This document shows positions 54,346-63,990 of a stretch of DNA of 64,000 nt, in pieces. Source of the stretch: Macrothele yani (Eukaryota > Arthropoda > Arachnida > Araneae > Macrothelidae); assembly GCA_039090855.1 (NCBI GenBank), contig CM077028.1, positions 65,105,054-65,169,053 on the forward strand, given 5' to 3'. The first letter of the stretch is position 1, and each line of letters opens with the position of its first letter. Both the position numbers and the translations under genes were made by a program. The notes beneath the pieces are model-generated. The model was not told the origin of the DNA. It did no database searches and saw only the letters and a list, made by a program, of their open reading frames with translations.

Positions 54346-55549
54346 CTATATTGACAAAAGTCACCGGACACCTAGAAGAGAAATACAACATAGAATTTAT
54401 TGACATATATTAGTACGGTGTCGGTCCACCTTTGGCCTTCCTTAATGTATACACTGACCCTTCGAGACATGCTTTCGACAAGGTGTGGAACACAGCGATA
54501 GGTATGCACTTCCGTTCAGTACATAATGCTGCCGTTAACTGATAGTAGGCCTTGGTTCCAAACTTCTTATGCGGCGCTCTATGGGATTAACATCAGGGCT
54601 CTGTGCTGGCCAGTCCACACACGCTGCAGAATTATCGTCAAAATACACCGCAACAGTCCTTGCTTTATTCCTCGGTGCAGTATCCTGCTGGGACCAACAA
54701 GGCTTGGTTCCATAGTATTGCCACAGATATGGTAGGGCACAATTGTCCAGGATATCGAGGCAGACGTGCTGGTTAACAGGTTTGTCCACGATAACCAATG
54801 GGCCGGGACCATACCACGAAAAACATCCCCACACGAGTACACTGCCAGCTCCAAACTTGACCGTAGAAACAGTACACTGTGGTAAATAGAGTTTCCCGGC
54901 TACCGCCATACCCACACACGGCCATCAGACTGATGGATCGTGTATCTGGATTCATTATTCCATAGAACCCGTTTCCATTCATCTATTGTCCACGATAAAT
55001 GTTCTTTACATCATCCTAAACAACGAATAGCATTCCAAATGGAGATAAAAAGCTTATGAGCAGCCGCACGACCACGGTAACCCATGGAATGAAGTTCTTT
55101 GCGAATGGTACGTGTACATACCGAGGTTCCAGCATTTTTACTCACCTGCACATTGAGGTCTTTTTCAGTACTCCGTCGATTAGCTGTAATGGCTCTCCTG
55201 AGGCTTTGGCGTCCTCTATCACTGCTTTTCTTTGATTTGTCGGTACGTTTTGCTCCTTCAGACACGCCATGTGTCTCCCACTTATTCAGTACATCAAAAA
55301 CAGTTGACTTGGGTATGTTTAAATGTCTTTAAGCTTCTCTTATGGACAACCCACTAATATAACACCCAACAATCTTTCCTTTCTCAAAGTCAGTTCTTTC
55401 CCGCCGCGACATTTTCACTCAACCTCACAGTGCGATCAACTGCAGGCTTGTTTTTACACCGTTTGCAGCTGTACCGCGTCTGTTATCGACGCAGCGGATC
55501 CCTGAATTTGCTTTTAAAGGGGTTTCTGGCGATTTTTGTCAATGTAGTG
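54346..55549 (-). mobile_element. Tc1 element inserted beside Penelope repeats
   Basis: Ends: TATATTGACAAAAGTCACCGG (left, about 54348) and, inverted at the right, TACATTGACAAAAATCGCC (to about 55548). Length is about 1.2 kb. It lies exactly between terminal repeat B and direct repeat A', with TA at the edges. Confidence 0.85.
54535..55411 (-). pseudogene. Tc1 transposase pseudogene
   Basis: ATG at 55411 (MSRRERTDFEKGKIVG after one frame change) opens the DNA-binding domain. A second helix-turn-helix and linker occupy 55265-55011 (SEGAKRTDKSKKSSDRGRQS). The catalytic part (54915-54535) holds SVLVWGCFSWYGPGPLVI, SQQDTAPRNKARTV (second D kept) and DWPAQSPDVNPIE (E kept), but the sequence after PIE is shortened, losing the usual NLWDEL. 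Frame changes near 55320 and 54950 break the gene. Confidence 0.85.
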
Positions 55550-55550
55550 T

Positions 55551-55813
55551 ATTTGTATCGCGCGATATACGTAAAAGTAAAGGGCGCTGGGTTTTTGTTG
55601 TCAAGAGCTCTTCGACTTAGGATAGAGAGGCAAAAAACCAGCCAAAGGCATCCGATAAATTGTAGTTACGAGAGATCCATTTGAGCGGGTAACCAGGACG
55701 TCAAGGAATGGTAGGCATCCTTTGTTTTCAGTCGCGTAGCTGAATTGAATGTGAGAATCAATCACATTTCAATTCAGCACCGGTGTTACACTCACGGATT
55801 TTAGAAGCAACTA
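55551..55813. repeat. Direct repeat A' (second copy)
   Basis: Copy of 53905-54176, again with the minus-strand Penelope blocks ending LPFLDVLVTR. It is cut at 55813-55817 by the next Tc1 insertion; its continuation (the terminal repeat) is at 57000-57190. Confidence 0.85.
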
Positions 55814-55816
55814 ACT

Positions 55817-56992
55817 ACAATGCAACACCAAGAAGCAAGCATCCGATTGGCATGAAATTCGTTCCAGCGCGTTTCGGAGTTCGACAGAGGACGAATAGTG
55901 GCTTATCGCGGCAGCGGTTTATCGTACCGAGACATCGGCACTTGTGTGGGACGACATTCAGCCACAGTGAGGCGAGTATGGATTCGGTGGGTGCAGGAGG
56001 GACGGACGGACCGACGTGAGTGATTGCCTCAGCTGCGGCACACCACCGAACGAGAGGACCGGCATGTTTTACGGCGGGCATTGACGGCTCGCACCGCCAC
56101 ATCATGAACGTTAGCGCAGGAATTAGGGTGTGTTGCGCAACAACCTGTGTCAGCACGTACCGTTCGACGACGTCTGCAGGAGCGGAGACTTGTCGCACGG
56201 CGCCATTGCTCCGATTACCATTGAAGTTACACCACCGGCGAGTGCGGCGGCAATGGGCCGTTGAACGCCGCACCTGGACTACGGAATGGCACGACATTGT
56301 CTTCTCCGACGAATCCCGCTTCCACCTGCAACACCACGATGGACGGATCCGCGTGTGGCGGCACCGCGGCGAGAGACTGTATGACGCCTGCATTATGTAT
56401 CGACATATCGGTCCGTCGCCTGGCGTTATGGTTTGGGGCGCAATTGGATATGACACCCGCACCCCTCTGGTACGCATCGCCGGTACACTCAACAACCACT
56501 GCACCATTTCCGACGTTTTGGAGCCTGTAGTCCTCCCTTACCTGCAGGACCCGCCAGCGGCCGCGTTTCAACAGGACAATGAGCGCCTGCACGTGGCACG
56601 CATCGCGCAACAATTCTTCAGGGCAAACCAGGTGTCACTGCTGCCGTGGCCCGCCTGTTCTCCCGATATGTTGCCCATCGGACACGTCTGGTCGCTGATC
56701 GGCAACCGAGTTGCCCGGCAAGCAGAACCCGCAGCTACGGCTGATGAACTGTGGCAACGTGTGGAAGCAGCCTGGACCGACATACCCCAAGCTCACATCC
56801 AAAGCCTCTTTCGTTCGATGACGCGGCGTGTAGCGGCCGCTATTGCCAGCCATGGGGGCCACACGAACTATTGATGTATTGTGTTCCGCAAGTCGCACGG
56901 GCCTGTAAGCTCAATCGTTTCATCTTTGTATCTGTTGTTATGTGTCCAGTAAATCTGGCTTTGCTATCTCGTGTCCTTCTTGTTGTTGCATT
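55817..56992 (+). mobile_element. GC-rich Tc1-like element splitting repeat A'-B'
   Basis: AATGCAACACCAAGAAG at the left and, inverted, AATGCAACAACAAGAAG ending about 56990 are the TIRs. The uninterrupted arrangement is seen at 54130-54200, which shows where it inserted (after ACTAACTA). Its base composition is clearly more GC-rich than the surrounding DNA, suggesting arrival from another genome or a recently active lineage; this is inference. Confidence 0.8.
55855..56874 (+). pseudogene. Tc1-like transposase, catalytic E replaced by G
   Basis: The N-terminal part (about 55855-56010) encodes SEFDRGRIVAYRGSGLSYRD, a helix-turn-helix, in one frame and stops. The second part is open from 56020 to 56874, its real coding section beginning near 56225. 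It contains WTTEWHDIVFSDESRFHLQ (first D), RIRVWRHRGE, PGVMVWGAIGYDTRTPLVRI, FQQDNERLHVAR (second D) and WPACSPDMLPIGHVWSLIG. In relatives PIG reads PIE, so the third catalytic residue is lost by one substitution. The C-terminus (SMTRRVAAAIASHGGHTNY) is intact. Apart from one early frame change this is the best-preserved transposase here. Confidence 0.88.
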
Positions 56993-57004
56993 TTGGGTGG
57001 CCAG

Positions 57005-57190
57005 CAGTGTGAAACAAGTGAGTGTAAATACCTTTGTTGATGATGATATATGCGTTTGGAATATTTACCTGGCATTCGTCGTGATGAAGCTAGGCCTCAT
57101 CAGGGCTAATGCCACGTATATGCCCTGCGAAACCTTGGTCGACTTGAAAAATAAAATATTTGGAAAAAACGTTGTATTTACTTAATATAT
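57005..57190 (+). repeat. Penelope-type terminal repeat B' (plus copy)
   Basis: Close match to 54180-54345, displaced from repeat A' by the Tc1-like insertion. The hammerhead-like boxes read GTGATGA (57081) and GAAAC (57129): the first box has lost its C, so this copy should not cleave. Confidence 0.8.
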
Positions 57191-57194
57191 GTAA

Positions 57195-57756
57195 CCATCA
57201 CAAAGACTGTAATCTCCGATTTCTGGAAAACCTATCAGTGTTAAAAATTTAGACATTGCAATTAATAAACAGGAATCGTACACCAACTATGCTCAAAATA
57301 GTATAACTAACTAGTAATCCGAGTTTCTTGGAGTAGAATAGAAAACGTTTCCAAGCTTTCACACATCACCCAGACGGCTTTCTCTAGTCAAATACCGCGT
57401 TCAAATTGTTGAAGTGTTCCATTATTCCGTTTGCTGTTTGCTTTCTACAATTCTTGGGAAAGCCATCTGGTTGATGTGCGAACGCGTGAAAACTTTGATT
57501 TTCTATTCTACGCCACGATATTCGAATTATGTTATTTTGATTTAGACATAAATTTGGTTATAAAAAGAATAAATACTATCATTTATTAAAAGAAAAAGGT
57601 CTCCATACTTTGGACCGTTTAAGGACAGTGAGTTATGTTGCTGCAAATCTTTTTATAAAAAAAGGCCTATGCCTTCCTAAACCGTTTCTAGTGTTGGCCA
57701 GTCAGAAGTTCTTCTATCAGGAATGGAATAATTTTGTCCACTTTATCCATAGCAAG

Positions 57757-57797
<41 letters not shown>

Positions 57798-58255
57798 GAA
57801 CTATACATATGTTTTACAAAAATTTTTGATGATTGAATCCCAGTTCTAGAACTTGATGTTTTGTAATTTCAGTTCAGAAATTTTCAGCCCTATTCACCTT
57901 CGTTACGCAGGTTTATGGTACACATTCCTTGTAAGCTGTGTAGATTTGTTCAGAAGTCAAATGCATTACCATGTCAATATAACCAAATAGGCTGTGCAGG
58001 ATTTTGAGCAAATATACTGTGACAAAAAATCACGTGATTAGAATCAATAGAAACCCGTGATATTTTAATGCCATAAATGTTGGATGTTTACTGCACCGCG
58101 TCACGTATCTCTTACATGAAACCATACCCGAAAAGATACACAACAGAATCGAACTTCTGTAATGCTTTCATCGTTCCTCATAAAACTTTTCGTTATAAAA
58201 ACTCCAAGAACAAAAGTGGTCTAATGCTTTATTTACATCGTGGTCCTTTTTCAGT
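57195..58255. other. Unassigned AT-rich spacer with microsatellite
   Basis: It contains (AC)n at 57758-57794. No coding sequence or element is recognised. Confidence 0.45.
57758..57794. repeat. (AC)n microsatellite
   Basis: About 18 AC units. Confidence 0.97.
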
Positions 58256-58379
58256 TTGTTTTGCCCCACGTTTTCTCCTTAGTCTGCACCCAGTTGCTTT
58301 ATAGAATAGGACATGTCACGGTTAACTTTCAATAGACCCACATTTTTTCAGATTTTCTCCTTGGTTTACGAGCATCTAC

Positions 58380-58445
58380 TTTGTAGCTAGCGTATGTTTG
58401 TCACGGTTAAGTAAGTAGACGCAGGTACTTAACCGTGACAAAGTC
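58380..58445. repeat. Small palindrome in satellite
   Basis: TTTGTCACGGTTAAGTA and its inverse TACTTAACCGTGACAAA flank about 12 bases (about 58399-58442), a local inversion of part of the unit. Confidence 0.7.
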
Positions 58446-58726
58446 TGCTCTCTGCTTGGCCTGCTAGCGTATCACTTGTCACGGTAAACTTTCAATCAGT
58501 CGATCTTGTTCCATGTCTTCTCCGCAATCTGCGTCCAGTTACTTTATAGTATAGCACATGCTACGGTTAATTTGCAAAAATCCACGTTGTTTCAGATCTT
58601 CTCCTTGGGGTACGAGCTGTTATTTTATAGCTCATCACTTGTCGCGGTTTAGTAGCACAATCAATCGATCTTGTTCCAGGCCTGTCTTCTGCTTGATCTG
58701 CGTCCAGTTACTTTTATATTATATGT

Positions 58727-59045
58727 ATCATCATCATTGTCAACCATTATCAATCCACTGCTGGACGAAGGTCTCCCCAAGTTTCCTCCACAACGGTCTG
58801 TCTTGTGCCAGTCTCCTCCATGTCACTCCCGCATATTTACGAATTTCATCCACCCATCTCCCATGTGGTCTTTTTCTGGGTCTTTTCCTGTCCCTTGGAA
58901 TCCAATCTAAAATTTCGGCTGTCCATCTATGGTCTGTCCTTCTGGCAGTATGTCCAGCCCATTGCCATTTCAGGAATTTAACTCTGATCATGATGTCTTC
59001 CACTCTCGTCATTTTTCGGATCCACGAGTTCCTCTTCTTCTTCTT
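58727..59045 (-). pseudogene. RTE-like LINE, C-terminal fragment and 3' tail
   Basis: A 90-codon minus-strand stretch reads MTRVEDIMIRVKFLKWQWAG.. with blocks WAGHTARRTDHRW, LDWIPRDRKRPRKRP, GRWVDEIRKYAG and GETFVQQWID. This is the conserved tail after the reverse transcriptase of RTE-type LINEs (blocks like KW.WAGH.AR..D.RW and .RP..RW.DD). The DNA ends in repeated ATG/GAT triplets (58725-58735 region), the typical short 3' end of RTE elements. The 5' end near 59045 is truncated. It inserted within the satellite. Confidence 0.8.
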
Positions 59046-59049
59046 TTCT

Positions 59050-59178
59050 TACCGGAAAGATCTGAAACAATATGGATTGGTTGAAAATTAACCGTGACAT
59101 ATACTATAATAAAAATTTTATTATAGTATATGTCACGGTTAATTTTCAACCAATCCACATTGTTTCAGATCTTTCCGT
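59050..59178. repeat. Near-perfect palindrome, 60-bp arms
   Basis: CGGAAAGATCTGAAACAATA..GGATTGG on the left is mirrored by CCAATCC..TTGTTTCAGATC and TTTCCG on the right, with AAAATTTTAT at the centre. It joins two satellite units head to head. Such a structure can extrude a cruciform. Confidence 0.9.
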
Positions 59179-59300
59179 TATGATATGCGAGCTGTTACTA
59201 TATAACGTATCACTTGTCACGGTGAATGTTCAACCATTCTACAGTGTTTCAGATCTGTGACCATTTACTTTATAGTATAATACTTATGGCGATCAATTTT

Positions 59301-59510
59301 TTTTATTGAAGGTTTAACGCCCACCGTGAGTACCTCAATGGGTTATAAGTAGTCGCCCGTCAATAATTTAGGGCCACTGGTTCCAGGGAAGGGAGAGAGC
59401 CAGGGCCGTAAGACAAACACATCTATGCCTCACCGGGATTCGAACCCTGACCCCTTTTCGGACGAATGATCAGAAGCCATCGCTTGGACCACTGAGCCAC
59501 CGAGGCGGCC
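59301..59510 (-). mobile_element. SINE-A copy, antisense, with target duplication
   Basis: GATCAATTTT flanks it (59291-59300 and 59511-59520). The T-run at the left is the reversed A tail. Head, B box (antisense GGGATTCGAACCC) and body are complete with few changes. Confidence 0.92.
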
Positions 59511-59825
59511 GATCAATTTTTAATCTATCTATATTGTTCCAAATTTTCTTCTTGGTCTACGACCAGTTATATCATAGTGTATCGCTTGTCGCGTTTAACT
59601 TTCAATCAACCATTTTTTCCAAGTGTCTTGCTTGGCCTGCGAACATTTACTTTGTCGTGTAGCACTTGTCGCAGCAACCTTTCACCTTCCGTGTATCATA
59701 CATGCCCATTTCCCAAACCACCTAAATGTGTTTTGATTAACTTTGAGCCCTACCAAGGGAACTCTACACTCAGCTGTATTATCTGTATTATTAATCTCTG
59801 CACACCACTGAGTCCATGTCCAACA

Positions 59826-60050
59826 CTGATGTACATGCACTGAAGAGCTGAAGCATTATGACCAGCACATGTTTATGCAAATCGAAGCAACCGCAGGTAA
59901 ACGATGGTGCGTGAGAAGGTCATGAAACGATAAAAATGACACCTGATACTGAGCTCTGTTAATCAGTGTTATTCCTGTTTTTCATATGAAGAAAGACAGA
60001 CTTAAGCGAGTTTGAGAAAAGCCAAATTGTAATTACCAGACGACTGGGTG
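59826..60050 (+). pseudogene. Tc1 5' fragment with start of transposase
   Basis: CACTGAAGAGCTGAAGCATT resembles a Tc1-type end. Downstream (about 60002-60050) LSEFEKSQIVITRRLG is the start of a Tc1 DNA-binding domain. It is cut off by the SINE-B copy at 60051 and no continuation is seen beyond. Confidence 0.65.
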
Positions 60051-60195
60051 TGACGTACTACAGAGGTCAATCAGTTGTCAAGACGACAAATCTGCAGCGA
60101 TTCATTCCGTCAGTGTCGTTAAGTCGGTTAAAACAACTGTCTCCGGAGCGAGGAGACGCAGTTTCGATCCTATTCACCTACAAATTTGTAAATTT
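60051..60195 (+). mobile_element. SINE-B copy (second subtype), decayed
   Basis: TGACGTACTACAGAGGTCAA, TCTGCAGCGATTCATTCCGTC, then a decayed tRNA-like body with GTCTCCGGAGCGAGGAGACG and GTTTCGATCC. Confidence 0.7.
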
Positions 60196-60341
60196 TACAT
60201 TGGCGCCCGATTGTGTTATATAGATCTAGTAGCCACAGGGTTCTTCGAAAAATGTGTGATATTTGTTCCACACTTCGTCTGGAATTAATGAAAATTCCTT
60301 CTTCACTTAAAAAAAAAATAAGAGAGAAATTATGTGACGTA

Positions 60342-60463
60342 CTCCAGGTAGCCCAGCCATGCAATTTAACGTAGGCCCAACACTGAGCCACCGTCTTTTA
60401 GCAATAGAACACAGTGGCTCAGTTTTGGGGCTACGTTAATTTGCAAGGCTGTGCTACCTGGGG
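60342..60463. mobile_element. Small fold-back MITE
   Basis: CCAGGTAGCCCAGCCATGCA and ACTGAGCCAC are mirrored by GTGGCTCAGT and GCAAGGCTGTGCTACCTGG, arms of about 50 bp. It appears to split the leader of the following SINE-B copy (TGACGTACT on the left, CTACAGAGG on the right). Confidence 0.75.
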
Positions 60464-60540
60464 CTACAGAGGTAAAGCACGTGTCAAGACGACAGATCTG
60501 CAGCGACACATTCCGTCGGTGTAGGTTAGTTGGTTAGAAT
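60464..60540 (+). mobile_element. SINE-B copy, 5' part
   Basis: CTACAGAGGTAAAGCACGTG, GACAGATCTGCAGCGACAC and GTGTAGGTTAGTTGGTTAGA. The tRNA-like body breaks off in the D-arm at 60540 where a hAT element begins, and continues at 63877. Confidence 0.8.
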
Positions 60541-60551
60541 TAGGGATGGGA

Positions 60552-60675
60552 CATTTGAATCTTCGAATCTTGGAAAGGATTCGAAATTTCGAATCTTCGA
60601 ATCTTGGAAAGGATTCGAAATTTCGAATCTTCGCGCTTTTTCCGTCATTTGAATCTTTCGAATCTTAACCTAAAA
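60552..60675. repeat. Subterminal TTCGAATC array, left end of hAT
   Basis: ATTTGAATCTTCGAATCTTGG and GGATTCGAAATTTCG are each present twice in tandem, followed by two more TTTGAATC/TTTCGAATC copies. The right end (63795-63840) has GATTCGAG, GATTCGAGG and three GGATTCGG-like copies. Subterminal arrays bind transposase in known hAT elements such as Ac. Confidence 0.8.
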
Positions 60676-61264
60676 AACTTGGCTTTTGGTGTTTTTTCTA
60701 GAGCGATATTTGTTCGAATGACGAGTTCTAACATTAGAAAATAATCGAAGATCGTCTACAGTGTGTACACAGCTATTTGAAATAACTCGTTACTTCCAAA
60801 CGGGATGCAACAGTGGAGGAATTGTTCAGCCAAACACAGAGATCAACCGCCGAAGCGACTGGCGTCTCCCATCGGACAGCGCCTTAGCCACGATACCTCA
60901 TGTATAGTGGGAAAAGTGACTTAGCCATATTGTGTCTCTTTCCCGGCAGCCGTTACCGTGGTAACGAGCGTGAGAACGGAAAGGGGGTGGGGGAGTGTGA
61001 ACTTGAGCCGCGTCGTGCTCATGACTCAAGTTGCTCTGTCTACAGCTCAGCGTTTCAGTTCTCCTCAACTCTCCGCAGCGTCTCACTCGCACACGCTATC
61101 AGTATACGCTCGGAATTATCCGGTCTGTATTTTTGTCTCAATCTCAGCGTTTCTCACGCTTTATTGTTTTTATTCCTACGTAGTTTCAATCACTAACCGC
61201 AACATTTAAGCATACTTAGGAGCGATTTATCTTGTGCCTGTCACACAACAATCGCATCTCCTAT

Positions 61265-63245
61265 AACCTACAACGATTGTCAATCCATGAGATGACATCA
61301 TCTCCTAATATCTGGAACTATTTCCAAATTTCGGATAATGAAAATTATGCGAATTGCAGTCTGTGATCTGCAAAAAGTTCCAGAGGAAAAGGGTCACATA
61401 TTACTTCAGCAATGTGGAAACATTTGAAAGCCAAACGTTCATTCAAATTTCAAGAACTGAAAGATAGAAGTTCACCCTACCCATTACTGACTCCAACTTC
61501 ACCCTTAAGCCCTTTGACTATCAGAGTTGACTCCCGATTGGAAGACAATAATTACCCAGATGATCCAGTTGTCATTGGGAGTCTTGCATCAGTTAGTTCA
61601 ACCCCTATTCCATGTTCAACAGCTTCTTCTTATGGAGAACAAAGTCCTTTCGAAGCACCCCCAGTAAAACGCAAAGCAGTATCTTCTAACCAACCGAATT
61701 TGAAAGATTTTATTGATAAAATGCAAAGTTTTAAGCCTGGATACAAAACAGCTAAAACAATTACCAGATTAGTCGTCGAAATGATTTGCAAAGATAACCA
61801 ACCATTGCCCATAGTAGAAGAAAAAGGTTTTAAAAAGTTGATAAACCTACTTGTGCAAAGATATATTATCCCAAGCAGGAAACACTTTGCCCAAAAGGTA
61901 ATTCCATAGATGTATGAAACAGAAAAAATAAAAGTTTAGAATCTTTTAGATAAAACCGAGTTTATTGCAGTCACAACAGACATGTAGACATCAACATCTT
62001 CTGACGATTACCTCAGTTTCACAGTTCACTTCATAGATGAAAACTTTTAGTATAATCACTTGTGCTTAGAATGCATTCCCATTGCAGAAGTTTCACATAC
62101 AGCACCTGCAATACAAACTTTCATTACCAACACTATGAAAGAATGAAATCTCTTAGAAAAAGTTGTATGTTTCACGAGCGACAATAGACTTAATATGGTA
62201 GCAGCTTTAGAACGCAGTACCTTTGACCACTTGCCATGCCTTGCTCATACATTTCAATTAGTTCTCAATGAAGGTTTACTGAACAAGAGTAAAATTAAGG
62301 AAATAACGTCAATCTGCCGAAGTATTGTGGGATATTTCAAGCACTCTAAAGCTGTGACAGTCTTATGAGCTTCTCAAGCTAAGCTAAGTCTTAAACCCTA
62401 TCGTTTGATAAAAGACGAACCGACTGGATTGAATTCTCAGCTTCACATGCTCATTTGTCTCATGGATCAAAAGCAAGCTGTTTTCTTATCTATCTTTATT
62501 GCATTGAAAGGTAAATTTTCAGGTAAACCTTAGTGCTCGACAGCGGACAACTATAGAAAATGTGATACGAATCTTAGATATGTTAGATGAGCTACATTTG
62601 TGGCCAGTTCCAGCGAAGTAACAATCTCAAAAATAATTCCTTTAGTGAATAGCACCATTAGTATTCTATAAAATTTAAAATCAACTGCAGGTTCCATACA
62701 GGGTTTCCAAAATGACCTTCTTACATCTACAAAAAGGCACTATCAGTCTGTTGAGACCGAAACATTTTATGCTCTTGGAACTATACTGGATCCCCGATTC
62801 AAAGGAAGTGTATTTTTGAGCAAAAAAACCCTTGAGGAAGTTAAATCAACACTGGCCATTGAAATTTCTGATAGTGTTTTGCAAGCAGATGACAGTGATC
62901 TGCAGTCATCATAACAAAGTCAAAAAGATACCACTCAAAAATCGTTAACTCAACAACAAGGAGCTCATCGCACGAGGAGATACTATTCGCAATTAATGAC
63001 ACCGTCTACCAGCAGTGAGCAGAGCTACAGTTTGTCTCCTGAAGAAGAAACAAATGCCTACTTAGCAGAAACACTGTTTCCACCATCTGCGAACATCTTT
63101 AAATACTGGAAGGACAAAAACAATCAAAATTTGAGAAAACTCTCTAAAAAGTTATTAATCACACTACCACCGAGAGTAATGCCAGAAAGACTATTCAGCA
63201 CATCACGTGTCATAGCTGAAAAAAAGAACGAAATAGGCTAGACCT
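61265..63245 (+). pseudogene. hAT transposase with BED-type start and hAT dimerisation end
   Basis: Near 61290 NIWNYFQISDNENYANC begins a BED-like zinc finger (second half LLQQC..MWKHLK around 61405 after a frame change). An open stretch 61412-61909 covers a linker and the first helical part. The catalytic region (about 61960-62900) shows TSDDYLSFTVHFIDE, VCFTSDN..NMVAALE, LPCLAHTFQLVLNEGL and ALGTILDPRFKGSVFLSKK, but contains several stops. The C-terminal hAT dimerisation block is open at 62996-63241: ANIFKYWKDKNN, then LPPRVMPERLFSTSRVIAEK. Domain order and 1.9-2.0 kb length match ZBED-type hAT transposases. Confidence 0.85.
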
Positions 63246-63876
63246 AAAGGGAGTTCGAATGCTAGTGTTTTTAAATAAAAATAACCTTTAAAGGTTCCTG
63301 ATTTTTTTACATTGCCCCGAAAGTGTTCAGTGTTTAGTGTTTTTATAAACTCTTAAAACAAATATGTTTTTGATTTTTCTTGATTTTCTGGAAAGAATTT
63401 ACTCAATTTAGTGTTCCATGTTTAGTGTTTATCTACATTAATAATTGAAATAATTCTCCCCACCTCTATACTTGATTTGATTTTAAAAGATGTTGGAACT
63501 TCTGTTGTTAAAAAATGTCAGAAAATGTTAATTCTAACTCAAATATATTTTGTCAAATTATGTTTGGAAAATAGAAATGAACCTCAAGACTCAAGAGTTA
63601 TGTACCTGATTTAGTAAATGTAAATTATAAATTTCAATTGGATCTTCTCAATGGTATGGGTATATTTTTTGAAAACTCTATTTTTTAATTTGTTTTTCAT
63701 GAAACATAGATTTCAAAGTTTGATTCAATTAAAACTTAGTTTTAAGTTGAAGTCTTTTCTTTCCCTTTTTTTCTTATAATTATTCTCATATGATGGATTC
63801 GAGAGATTCGAGGACCTTTTAGGATTCGGATTCGGATTCAACAAAATTTAGGATTTGTCCCACCTCTACTTAGAAC

Positions 63877-63990
63877 GCTGGCTACGAATCGAGGAGGCGC
63901 GGTTTTGATTTTCGTCACCGACAAATTTGATAATTTCACATGGGTTAGAGCATTTCCGAAACGGAGGGGCCTGTGGGGTGTCCACGGTCA
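63877..63990 (+). mobile_element. SINE-B copy, 3' part after hAT insertion
   Basis: GCTGGCTACGAATCGAGGAGG and GGTTTTGATTTTCGTCACCGAC continue the tRNA-like body from 60540, followed by ACAAATTTGATAATTTC as in the other copies. Confidence 0.75.

Larger units (their letters stand above)
58260..59690. repeat. Diverged satellite of about 105-120 bp units
   Basis: The unit has TCACTTGTCACGGTTAACTT, TTTCAATCAATC, a TTGTTTCAGATCTTCTCC block and a GTCCAGTTACTTTATAGTAT block. About nine units are recognisable, with insertions of an RTE-like fragment (58727-59045) and a SINE-A (59301-59510), and an orientation switch near 59110. Confidence 0.8.
60541..63868 (+). mobile_element. hAT element (3.3 kb), transposase broken
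   Basis: Left end TAGGGATGGGACATTT and right end, inverted, TAGAGGTGGGACAAAT are hAT-type termini. The flanks GTTAGAAT and CTTAGAAC agree at six of eight bases, an aged 8-bp target duplication. The interrupted host sequence, a SINE-B copy, can be read across the insertion. Both ends carry clusters of TTCGAA/GATTCG motifs. Confidence 0.9.

Noticed and set aside
55815..56507. 230-codon minus-strand ORF
   Set aside because: It is a shadow of the GC-rich transposase gene on the plus strand, whose motifs are clear.
58558..59091. 177-codon plus-strand ORF
   Set aside because: It is antisense to the RTE-like fragment, whose minus-strand motifs are convincing.
40162..59510. tRNA-Leu or tRNA-Ser genes from GGTGGCGCAGTGG..GGTTCGAATCC
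   Set aside because: The sequence continues into a conserved SINE body with A tail and target duplications.
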